This document shows positions 1 through 10,435 of a DNA stretch of 64,000 nucleotides, piece by piece. Where the stretch lies: positions 186,001 to 250,000 of the forward strand of contig RSEE01000044.1 in NCBI GenBank assembly GCA_003971905.1. The letters are read 5' to 3'. This DNA comes from Moniliella sp. 'wahieum' (Eukaryota > Basidiomycota > Moniliellomycetes > Moniliellales > Moniliellaceae). The position numbers were made by a program, and so were the translations under genes. The notes below the pieces were generated by a model. It did not search any database. It saw nothing but the letters and a program-made list of their open reading frames with translations, and was not told the origin of the DNA. Position 1 is the first letter of the stretch, and the number at the start of each line of letters is the position of its first letter.

Positions 1-1
1 T

Positions 2-248
2 CAGACCCCGTTGACCGCCGCGGACATCATTGCGATCCAGCGCTTGCGCACCTCGGACCCGGTCAAGTACAACATCTACGCCCTGGCGCGCATTACAGCG
101 TCAAGCCGCTCTGGATCCGTATGGTCGCTCGGCCACCCCGCGTACGCGTGAGCACGCGATCATGGTCGATGATGAGCGGCGCAAGCGGTGGTCGATTGCG
201 AAGCGGATCAAGTACGCCGAGCGCATCGAGAGGAGGAAGCTGTGGTGA
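2..248 (+). CDS. MRPL20: Mitochondrial large ribosomal subunit protein mL58 (MRPL20 family), 3' part
   Basis: Fungal mitoribosomal large-subunit protein; the window begins inside the gene, so its 5' end is missing. The visible part reads LTAADIIAIQRLR then a DP-K segment, the hallmark of the MRP-L20 family, followed by ALAR-YSVKPLWIRMVA and a basic C-terminus ending RIERRKLW before the TGA at 246-248. The frame changes twice: near 88 (a C appears lost before ATTACAGC) and near 129 (GCTCGGCC where GCTCCGGCC would restore VAPATP). Both breaks are one-base losses in short C runs, and conserved family sequence continues across each. Family assignment rests on motif recognition only. Confidence 0.72.
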
Positions 249-1069
249 GCCGCTCGCTGTGGTCCCTAGGGATCGCGTTCAAAATTTTGCTTCCTTTTTC
301 TGGGCCATGGTACGGGTGGAGGTGGTGTGCGAGGCCTGTTCAGAGGAGCGACAAGGGTGCAAATGCTGTGTTCTGTGAAGCGAGTAGGGCTCTTTAACAC
401 TGCACTCGCCAGCGTGGCTCGTCGTGTCGAGGAAGCGTCTCCCTCTTTTTGAATCCATACTGGCATTCGCCAAAAAAACACAAAACACAGGGACGTTGGC
501 GAGACCCCCGATCCCTTGGGGCTATCGATGCGGAGAGATAGAGGAGGAATCGCCACAGATAGTGAGTGCTATCGATGACGGGGTCGGGGATGCTTGGGGG
601 GTGAGGCAGGGTAGAGGACGGAACAGCAAGGGAGAACGATGACGAACAATACTCTGTACGGCGCTTCTCATCAGCTTCATCCGTACCCCTAGGGCTAGAT
701 TCAATTTGGAGACGAATTTAATGGCGGCAGCCAGGGTTCCTGACTTACTGGCAACACCATTGGTCTCCTACTAGGGGGAGCGCGAGTGGTCTGCAAATAT
801 GCCGGGGCGAGCGAGGGGACGTCGGTGATCGCCACCCGCTCGGCCTGATCCTCGTAGGCGAAGAGGAGGAGTGACTAGTGATGTAACCAAGGCCGAAGGC
901 CTATGAATCAGCCTGAAATCGATGATCGATCTGATGCGATGCTATCCCATTTTGCGGAGTGTTTCGTGCTTTTTTTACGGTGCATTAGCTAATCATCCTC
1001 GCGCCATCCTTCTCGCCTCAGAGGCCGAAGCAATGGACTTAGGGGCGACGGTATTCGTGTCTTGCCACG
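249..1069. other. Intergenic stretch, no gene recognised
   Basis: About 820 bp between the mL58 stop and the next start. Short open frames exist on both strands but none has a recognisable motif or intron signals. It presumably holds the mL58 3' UTR and the promoter of the ETF-QO-like gene. Confidence 0.5.
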
Positions 1070-2529
1070 ATGGCCCTAGTCCGTGCCCTCTCCGCCTCAA
1101 CTCTTCCATCCACCACCCGTTCTGTTCCCCTCCTACGACATTCCACTTTTCCTCTCCCTCATTTCGACGAATCGCCACTTCCTGCCCCCGACATGGAAGT
1201 TGGGATCCGGAAAGGGGGTCCAGGACACGTGCGATGTCTTAATCTTGGTGCCGGTCCAGCCGGACTCAGCGCAGCAATCAAGGCTGCCCAACTGGCTCAG
1301 GAGGAAAAGGACACAGTGCGGATCAGCGTGCTTGACGTTCCTTTCTCGCCCGTTGCGTGGGCAGGAACGTACGATGTGGTCAATACCAGTGCACTGCAAA
1401 GTCTGTTGCCGTCGTGGCAGGCTTCGCAGGCCCAGTTGAGCTGCACACCACTTACGGATGAGCGCGCCTACTTTCTCACTCCTTCCCGCCACTATCCCCT
1501 TTCACTGAAGAAGTTTCGGGGTTGACATCGACGGGCCTGCGGGACCGACAGATCGTCTCTACGACGGCGCTCATCGCGGCCTGGCTAAAGAGGCATCACG
1601 CATGGGGGTGAACATTGTGCCGGCCCAGCAGACGGACGTGATATGGGAGCGACGCCCGAATCGAATCGGCACACAAGATTGGGGTGGCAGGGGTGCTGGC
1701 GGACAAGAAGGAATGGGCAGCGCCGGTGACGCTCCTGGCTGATGGGCTGGAAGGTACGACGAGTGCGGCGGTGGTTGCTGACGCGACTCTTTTTCCCGCC
1801 ACCAAGGGGATACGTTCCAACGCTTCTTTCTACGAGCAAATTTGGCGTGTCGGTCCGGAGCACCATACCCAGGGAGTGTGTTCCATACAATCGGCTGGCC
1901 AGGGAACTACCGTACTTGGTCATTGGCCTCCTTACTTCACCTCGGTGGCCAGGGTCCGACCGACTCGTGTCGGTGCGGCTAGTGAGCGCGGCTATGGGCG
2001 AACAAGCCCTGACCCAACTGACGCGGCATCCTCTCTTTCAACCGATTTTGAAGGGGGCGGAACTGGTTTCATCAGGCCCAGGAGCGTATGCGGTGGGAAA
2101 GCGGTGGAACGACTGCATATACCAGGGGCAGTACTGGTGGGCGGGGCAGCGGCCTGCCAAGTACTGGGGCGGAGGTGGAGATGGGGCTGATCGCCGGCAC
2201 CTCGGCCGAAGAAGGGGTGGCTGAGTTGCAGGTGGCAGAGGATTACCGGTCAGTTGACTGGCGGGGCGACGAGGTGGCGGAGACGGCTGCTGAAGTGGGA
2301 CTGGTGCCTCGGTCCAATGCGGGGTGTGGATCTGGACCACTACTACGCGATTGGGTTGGAGCACGCCACGTCTGTTTTGACCGATGCGGAGCGGCGTGGA
2401 CGTGGCGGCGGCGGGTGGAGGGACGACTGGGCGTATATGGGGCGCTGGCGCAGCGGTGGAGGCGTGGCTGGCTGGCCGGTGACACCGATGGGGTTAGGGG
2501 GTTGTGGTTCCCGTAGCGTCACAAATTGA
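1070..2529 (+). CDS. Electron transfer flavoprotein-ubiquinone oxidoreductase-like protein, frame-broken and lacking the Fe-S module
   Basis: ETF-QO passes electrons from ETF to ubiquinone on the mitochondrial inner membrane. From the ATG at 1070 a basic, Ser/Arg-rich leader fits a mitochondrial presequence. An FAD-binding motif follows (GAGPAGLSAAIKAAQLA, about 1250-1300), then the ETF-QO-type stretches ALQSLLPSW, RAYFLTPSRHYPL, STTALIAAWL (1555-1590), GVNIVPAQQTDV, VTLLADG (1725-1745), HPLFQPILKGAELV, PGAVLVGGAAACQV and a C-terminal AVEAWLAG (about 2450-2480). These lie in all three frames, so at least five indels are needed to join them. The family normally continues into a 4Fe-4S domain with a cluster of cysteines; nothing of that kind is seen before the CAD gene starts at 2955. 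It is either a truncated or decaying copy or a badly sequenced gene with a missing end. The exact 3' end is uncertain. Confidence 0.6.
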
Positions 2530-2954
2530 ATCCAATCCTGTTTCGACCCTAAAGTTGGCGTGTGTAGGCCCCATTTTCTTTTCTCGCCGGCATCATTTAA
2601 GTTGAAGAGGTGGCAACGGGCGAACACTGGCGCTGTGCGGTGCACGGGCCGACACGCTCGGACACTGCCCCCGCACTGCTCCGTTTTTTTTTTGGGCCGA
2701 GTCTCCGTCACGCAGCGGCGATACATGCGGCTGGGGGCGCACACTGGCGCCGTGCCGGCTCCCCGGTCAATTCCGCCCGGCCCTGGCCGATGCGTCGGAT
2801 TTTTTTTCGTGTAATAAAAGCGGCCGATGTGCGGCCGAGGCGTGCGTCCTTTCCCTTCTCTTTCCTGGTAGGACACTTGGCCTGCCAGGAAGGTTGCTGC
2901 CGCCCCCACCAAACTCCCCTTCGTCCCCACCACCACCCTTGCTCCTCTTCTGCC
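2530..2954. promoter_or_regulatory. Upstream region of the CAD gene
   Basis: No coding sequence recognised. It contains T-rich tracts (around 2686 and 2801) and pyrimidine-rich sequence just before the ATG, as is common in fungal promoters. No specific factor site can be defended. Confidence 0.35.
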
Positions 2955-5900
2955 ATGAGCACCGCCACTCCTGCCGCTGCCGCTGCTGCCGCCCCGGCCC
3001 CTGCCACGGCGCCGCGCCAGCAACTGCAACGGCAACCGTTCTGGCACCGGCGCCCGTCAGCGCGGGCCCTGCCCCGCCTGCCACGCGCCCGCCCCCCTAC
3101 GCCGCCCATGCGACCGATGCGGGCGATATGGTCCTGGAGCTTGCCGACGGCACTGCCTTCCGCGGCTTCAGCTTCGGTGCACCCTCAAGAGCGTCAGTGG
3201 AGAGTGTGTCTTCCAGACGGGTATGTACTCACCTGCTCTTTCGGTCTCGGCCGCTTCGTGATCCACCCATGCTAACGCTTGCTGCTCCGTCAGGCATGGT
3301 TGGCTACGTCGAGTCCCTCACCGACCCGTCGTACGAAGGTCAGATCCTCGTGCTTACCTTCCCCCTCGTGGGGAACTATGGTGTCCCCTCGCGCAAAGAG
3401 GTCGATGCAGCGACGCAAAAGCTGCTTGCGCTGCCGTTTGAGTCGTCCCGCATTCACATTGCGGACTTGTCGTGGCGTATTACAGCGAAGACTTTCTCAC
3501 TTTTTGGCCGAGTCGAGCCTGGGCCAGTGGCTTGCTGAGAACGGTGTGCCTGCCATTTACGGCATTGACACGCGTGCCATGACCAAAAAGATTCGTGAAC
3601 GGGGGTCGATGTTGGGCAAGTTGTTGGCTCGGCAGAACTTTTCGTCCTCTCCCAAGGATCCGCTGCGTGCCCTCAAGGCCGCCGCCGCCGCCGACTCGCC
3701 TGCGTTGACGCCTGCTACCAAGCCTGTGACTGGCCTCGCTGGTGACGCTGATGCTCTTTGGCGCGTCGAGTTTGAGCAAATCCCCTTTGCTGACAACAAC
3801 GCCACCAATCTGGTCGCCAAGGTGTCGCTCACCAAGCCAGAAGTTTTCACCTTGGCTACCACTGCGACGAATGACGCCAAAGGGACCGCTACCAGCCAGC
3901 TTTGCACCCCTCTGGTCGCCCGCTTCGGATTATTGCTATTGACGTGGGCATGAAGCGCAACCAGATCCGTGCTTCACCTCTCGCGGGTTGAGCTCAAGGT
4001 GGTGCCGTGGGACTATGATGTGACGACAGAGGAGACTGAGCCCTTTGATGGCGTCTTTATCTCGAATGGTCCTGGTGATCCCACCATGTGTGGTCCGACG
4101 ATCAAGACGATTGAAAAGCTACTCGCCCGGCAAGGCGATGCGGTGGTGCCCATCTTTGGTATCTGCCTTGGCCACCAGCTTCTTTCGCTTGCTGCCGGTG
4201 CTAAGACGGAGAAGATGAAGTTTGGTAACCGTGGCGCCAACATCCCATGCACGGACGTGCTGAGCGGCCGCTGCTACATTACTTCCCAAAACCACGGTTA
4301 CGCCGTTAACGTCGACTCGCTCCCTCATGGCTGGCACGAGCTCTTCCAAAACGCCAATGATGGTTCCAACGAGGGTATCTACTCGTCGCAGGGCCCCTTC
4401 TTCTCGGTCCAGTTCCACCCGGAATCGGCGCCTGGCCCGCGCGACACGGAGTTCCTGTTTGACGTGTTCATCCGTTCGGTGGTGGACTGTGCCGCGGTCA
4501 AGGCAGCTGCCACCTCCCCTGCTCCGGCCTTGCCTCCAGTCCAATTCGTTGGGGGCAAGAAGGCAGACAACGAGGCGGCGCACCCGCGGGTGAATGTGCG
4601 CAAGGTCCTTGTGCTTGGGTCGGGTGGTCTGTCGATTGGTCAGGCTGGCGAATTTGACTACTCGGGCAGTCAGGCGATCAAGGCGTTCAAGGAGGAAGGC
4701 ATCTACACTGTGCTCATCAACCCCAACATTGCCACCATCCAAACGAGCGCCGGCTTGGCGGATAAGGTTACTTCGTTCCTGTCACCCCCGAGTTTGTCCT
4801 GAAGGTCATCAAGCACGAACGGCCCGACGGCATTGCCGTCACGTTTGGTGGCCAGACGGCGCTCAATGTCGGTATTGCCATTAAGGAGGAGCTTACTGCT
4901 TTGGGTGTCACAATTCTTGGTACTCCGATCGACACTATCATCACTACGGAAGACCGCGACCTGTTCGCCAAGGCCCTGGCCGAAATCAACGAAAAGGTCG
5001 CACCCTCGGCCTCGGCTACGACGTGGGAAGAAGCACTGGCGGCTTCCAAGCAGATTGGCTTCCCGGTGATTGTCCGTGCGGCCTTTGCCCTTGGGGGTTG
5101 GGCAGTGGATTTGCTTCGAACGTGGATGAACTTCAGAAGCTCTGCACGGCCGCTTTTGCCAACTCCCCGCAAGTGCTGGTGGAGAAGTCTATGCGCGGGT
5201 GGAAAGAGGTCGAGTACGAAGTGGTTCGCGACGCGCAGGACAACTGCATCACCGTTTGTAACATGGAAAACTTTGACCCGCTCGGCATCCACACTGGTGA
5301 CTCGATCGTTATTGCCCCCAGTCAGACACTGTCTGATGAGGATTACAACATGCTCCGCACCACCGCTGTCAATGTCATTCGCCACTGGGTGTGGTGGGTG
5401 AGTGCAACATCCAGTACGCGCTCAACCCGCACAGCAAGAGTACTGCATTATCGAGGTTAACGCCCGTCTGTCGCGTTCGTCGGCACTGGCGTCCAAGGCT
5501 ACGGTACCCGCTTGCCTTTATCGCTGCCAAGTTGGGTCTCAACATTCCTCTTAACAGATTCGCAATTCAGTGACCCAAGAAACATCGGCGTGCTTTGAGC
5601 CGTCACTCGACTATGTTGTCTGCAAGTTCCCTCGCTGGGATCTGCGGAAATTTGTTCGCGTCTCGTCCACTCTGGGCTCTTCAATGAAGTCTGTTGGTGA
5701 GGTCATGTCCATTGGCCGTACTTTCGAAGAGGCAATCCAGCGGGCCATTCGCTCGATCGACCCGTCCTTCCCTGGCTTTGCTACCGTACGTTTCCTGAGA
5801 CTAACACCCTTTTGCTTCATGTTATTATTGTAGGCTCAATTACTGACATTCCCTACCCTATACCCAGAACGACTTTGTCAAGGATGATGAGATTGATCAA

Positions 5901-8900
5901 GAGCTTACCGTGCCGACGGACCGCCGCATCTTTGCTATTGCCAATGCTCTTGGCAAGGGCTACTCGGTCGACAAGATCCACGACGCAACCTCGATTGACC
6001 GTTGGTTCCTCCGCAAGCTCGAGCGCATTACCAAGGCTGCCAATTGGTTCTCGAAGCAGACGCTGTCGCAGTTGAGCGCCGATCAGCTGCGGGCCGGTAA
6101 ACAGCTCGGCTTTTGACAAACTGCTGGCCAAGTGCATGGGCAGCACTGAACTTGCTGTCCGTCGCGTTCGTAAGGAGACGGGGATCATGCCTTTCGTCAA
6201 ACAGATTGATACGGTTGCCGCCGAGTTCCCAGCCTACACCAACTACCTTACACCACCTACCACGCCACTGAGCATGATGTGGACTTCAACGACAAGGGTG
6301 TCATTGTGCTTGGCTCGGGCGTGTACCGTATCGGTTCGAGTGTCGAGTTTGACTGGTGTGCTGTGCGTGCGTGCGCACCCTTCGCTCTCGGGGTACAAGA
6401 CGGTCATGATCAACTACAACCCTGAAACGGTGTCACGGACTATGACGAGGCGGACCGCTTGTACTTTGACGAGATCAGTCTGGAGACGGTTTTGGACATC
6501 TATGACCTTGAGCAGTCAAGCGGCGTGATCATCTCGATGGGTGGAGGTACCCAACAACATTGCTCTTCCCCTGCACCGCCAAGACGTCAAGGTGCTCGGT
6601 ACGTCGCCGGAGAACATTGACATGGCCGAGAACCGGTACAAATTCTCCGGATGCTTGACAAAATTGGTGTGGACCAGCCCATGTGGAAGGAACTCACGTC
6701 GTACGATGACGCCTATTCGGCTTGTGAGCGCTTTGGCTACCCCGTTTTGGTGCGCCCGTCGTATGTCCTGTCGGGGGCTGCGATGAACGTGGTTTACTCT
6801 TCGGATGACCTTTCCTCCTACCTCTCCCAGGCCGCTGCCGTTAACCGTGAACACCCGGTTGTCATTTCCAAGTACCTTGAGGGCGCCAAGGAGATTGAGA
6901 TGGACGCTGTCGCCCGCGATGGCAAGCTGGTGATGCACTACATTCGGAGCACGTCGAGAATGCCGGTGTGCACTCTGGTGACGCTACCCTCATCTCCCTC
7001 CGCAGGATCTGGACCCTGAGACGGTGCGCCGGATCACCGCCGCGACGGCCAAGATCGCCGAATCGCTCCATGTTACGGGTCCGTTCAACATCCAGTTCAT
7101 TGCCAAGAACAACGAGATCAAGGTGATCGAGTGCAACGTCCGTGCTGCGCTCCTTCCCCTTCGTCTCGAAGGTAACGGGCGTGGACGCGATTGAGATGGC
7201 CCGAGGTGATGCTGGGCCTGCCCATTGAGCCGTACCCCAAGATGACGTTGCCGAAAGACTACGTTGGTGTCAAGGTTCCGCAGTTTTCGTTCAGTCGGCT
7301 GGCTGGCGCTGATCCGATTCTGGGTGTGGAGATGGCCTCGACGGGTGAAGTGGCCTGCTTCGGTCACGACAAGTACGAGGCGTACCTGAAGGGCATGGTC
7401 GCATCTGGCCTTAAGCTGCCAACGAAGAATGTCCTCCTGTCGGTTGGGTCGTTCAGCGAGAAGCAGGAGCTGGTTCAATCTGTACGGACGCTGCACCAGT
7501 TGGGCTACACTCTCTACGGCTCGAGCGGTACTGCAGACTTCTATTCTGAGCAAGGCATCCCAATCATTCAGCTGGAGGCCCTGCCTGAGGATGAGGACTG
7601 GAAGGGAGACGACAATAAGATGTCCAGCTACTCGTTGCTCTCGCACTTGTCGCAAGGTGTCTCGTCTCTCTTCATTTCGCTCCCGAGTAAGAACAAGTAC
7701 CGCCGTCCCCCTACGTTCACTTCGATTGGTTACAAGGCCCGTCGTCTGGCGATTGACCGCTCTATTCCGCTCATCACTAATGTCAAGAACGCCAAGCTCT
7801 ACATTGAAGCTCTGGCGCGCTACCGCCGTGCTGGCTCTGACTTCTCCATCTCGAGCATCGACTTTAAGACTCGCACCAGACCCACACCTTCCCCGGTCTG
7901 TTCAACGTTGGCGCCTTCCTGCCTAACATTGCCGACCCGACAGTGGGCGCTCGCGACCTGGCTGAGTTGACCAAGGCTTCGCTTGCCGCTGGGTTCACCA
8001 CCGTCCACCTCTCGCCTCTGGGGACTACCAGCGTGGTCCGAGACGAACACACGCTCTCGATCGTCGAGGGCAAGTTGGCCGGAGCGGCTTATTGCGATGT
8101 GTCGTTGGCGCTTGCCGTGCCCCGACGACTCAGCCGGACGAAGTGGCTGCCCTGTCGGAGCGTAGCCGCACTCTCTGCGTAGTACCTCCTACCCGAACGG
8201 GGAGACCGTTCCTCTTGCTACGGCGGCAGCCAATGCCTCTGAGTGGCCTGCGGACCGCCTGCTGGTGACAAGCACCAAGGGCAACGACCTGGCCTCCGTT
8301 CTTCTCTTGGCCAGCCTGCAGCAGCGTGCCATTCACGTCACTGGTCTGACTGATGCGGCCGACCTGAGCCTCATCACCCTTGCCAAGGCTAAGGGGCTCA
8401 AGGTCTCGGTGGATGTGCCGATCTACGCTTTGTTCTTCAACCGTGGTACCTACCCTGAGGCGACCGTCCTTCCGACCGAGGCGGATCAAGCTGCACTATG
8501 GGAGAACCTGGCGAACATTGACGTGCTCACGGTGGGAAGCTTGCCTACATGATGGGTGTTCAGCTTGGCCACTCTGTCTCGGCTGCTTCGGGTATCGTGG
8601 AGAGTATGCATCTCCTTCTCGATGCAGTCAACGAGAAGCGCCTGCAACTGGAGGACATTTACGACAAGCTCTTCAAGGCCCCGTGAGATCTTTGGCTTCA
8701 TCGCCCCGCCCGATGCGGAAGTGCAGGTGGATGTCGACCGCGCCGCCCCGCGTCCCACTGGCACGATTTGGTCGCCGCTGGCGACGCGCACGACTGTTGG
8801 CGCGGTTTCGCGTGTGGTGAGCAAAGGCAAGGCCGTCTTTGTTGATGGCGAGAGCGTGTCGCGTGGCCCTGTGGGCCAAAACGTGTCGACCTCGTTTGGG

Positions 8901-9976
8901 GTGTCCAAGGCTACGCGCCACCTTCGTCGGGTGTCTGTGGCGGAGAGCGAGATGCCAATGTCGCCTGTGATGGATACGACAAGCGAGTTGGTGCGGGTGA
9001 GTGCTCCGACTCCGGCCCGCGAGCTGAGCCCATCTTCGGCCTTGCAGCTGGCGCACGCCTCCTTCAACCGTCGCCACATGCTCTCGGTGAAGCATTTACC
9101 CGTGATGATCTCCACGCCCTCTTCTCGGTTGCCCAGGAGATTCGCATGGGTGTGGAGCGGAATGGGATGCTCAAGATTCTGCGCAACCGCGTGCTCTGCA
9201 CTCTTTTCTACGAGGAATCCACTCGCACCTCCTCTTCCTTTGAGGCGGCCATGTACCGTCTCGGTGGTCAAGTGCTCCCGGTCAAGAGTCAAACCTCGTC
9301 GGTGGCCAAGGGCGAGACGTTGGAGGACACGGTGCGCACGCTTGGTTCCTACGGACGCGATTGTCATGCGCCACCCTGCGGTGGGTTCGGCTCAGAAGGC
9401 AGCGCGGGCCTCGCCGGTGCCCATCATTAATGCTGGCGACGGCATTGGAGAGCACCCAACCCAGGCATTGCTCGACGTCTTTACCATCCGCGAGGAGCTG
9501 GGTACGGTCAGCGGACTGACGGTCACGTTGCTGGGTGACCTCAAGAATGGTCGCACAACGCACAGCTTGGTGCGCCTTTTGGCGCTGTACGGTGTGACGC
9601 TCAACTACGTTTCGCCTGCGGCGCTGGCCATGCCGCGAGAGGTCAAGGCGGAGGCAGCGCGACGTGGGGTGGCTCAGTACGAGACGACGGATCTGCAGAG
9701 GTGCTGTCGACGACAGACGTGCTGTATGTCACGCGGGTGCAGAAGGAGCGCTTCAGCAACCCGTCCGAGTACGAGGCGGTCAAGGACGCCTACGTGGTCA
9801 ACAACGATTTCTGACCCGTGCCAAGAGAACATGATTGTTCTGCACCCGCTCCCCCGCGTCAACGAGTTGGCCGAGGAGGTGGACTTGTCGGAACACGCAG
9901 CCTACTGGCGCCAGGTCAAAACGGAGTCTGGGTCCGCTGTGCACTCTTGGCCCTTGTTATGCACAATGCCCAATAA
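2955..9976 (+). CDS. URA2: Multifunctional CAD-type protein: glutamine-dependent carbamoyl-phosphate synthase / inactive DHOase-like / aspartate carbamoyltransferase
   Basis: Cytosolic enzyme for the first two steps of de novo pyrimidine synthesis, about 2,250 residues. Domains in order: Ala/Pro-rich N-tail; CPSase small chain from DMVLELADG (about 3128); class I glutamine amidotransferase with nucleophile motif FGICLGHQ (about 4152) and QFHPES (about 4410); CPSase large chain from [21 protein letters not shown] (about 4610), with two ATP-grasp halves; MGS-like regulatory domain (about 7420-7820); a DHOase-like domain (about 7870-8690), presumed inactive as in fungal URA2; a linker; and ATCase with [13 protein letters not shown] (about 9205) and HPLPRVNE (about 9842). 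The tail [14 protein letters not shown] ends at TAA 9974-9976. Two introns are clear: 3221-3293 (GTATGT, CTAAC, CAG) and 5786-5867. At least a dozen one-base frameshifts interrupt the frame; losses at about 3187, 3469 and 3497 each restore conserved sequence if one C, G or T is added. The start is the first ATG in the Ala/Pro-rich leader. Confidence 0.95.
3221..3293 (+). other. CAD intron 1
   Basis: 73-bp intron with donor GTATGT, branch point GCTAACG at about 3271 and acceptor CAG. Splicing joins FQTG to [10 protein letters not shown], matching the CPSase small chain. Confidence 0.85.
5786..5867 (+). other. CAD intron 2
   Basis: 82-bp intron, donor GTACGT, branch TACTGAC at about 5841, acceptor CCCAG. 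Splicing joins FPGFAT to [10 protein letters not shown], as expected for the CPSase large chain. Confidence 0.8.
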
Positions 9977-10435
9977 ACGCCTAACGCACCAAGGGCCGGT
10001 ACCAATGGCACGATGGTGCCCCAAATCGCCTGGCATGGATCCTCACTCCCACCCCCACCCCCAAACCTCCTCCTCTCCTCGTCTTTTTGGTCATGCCTCC
10101 TCTCCACTCTTCTCACTTCTGGTTTCGATAGTTTTACTTGGATGAATGTTGAATTGCGCTCCGAGAAAGGTGATGCAATTGCGTCGTGCCATCCCTGCTT
10201 TACTGTTTACCGCTTACCATAGATCGTTCTGCGCTGTCCAGAGCGAGCCCAAAAAGCCCAAAACATACATGAGCGTGGGTGCAGATGGTCATGTACCATT
10301 CAATTCGCACCCACTGGGCAGCTCACCCTGCCTATGCTATGCCCACGCCATCAACGTAGCACATCAACAAGATCAGTCCAGGGCTTAACATGAGTGCTTC
10401 CATCGCCTCCCTCCCATGTCACCGCCGGGGTTCTA
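9977..10435. other. Convergent 3' intergenic region
   Basis: Lies between the stop codons of the CAD gene (plus) and the sorting nexin gene (minus). It holds a C/CCCA-rich tract near 10050 and pyrimidine-rich sequence. No gene or RNA is recognised. Confidence 0.45.

Noticed and set aside
2343..3047. 234-codon minus-strand frame over the CAD promoter and start
   Set aside because: Arg/Gly-rich shadow of the ETF-QO-like and CAD leader sequences, no motif.
8486..9367. 293-codon minus-strand frame
   Set aside because: Exactly antisense to the DHOase-like and ATCase parts of CAD; the plus strand carries the conserved protein.
2955..9976. CAD as a pseudogene
   Set aside because: Every break is a one- or two-base slip with intact catalytic motifs and intact introns on both sides, which fits sequencing error better than loss of an essential pathway gene.
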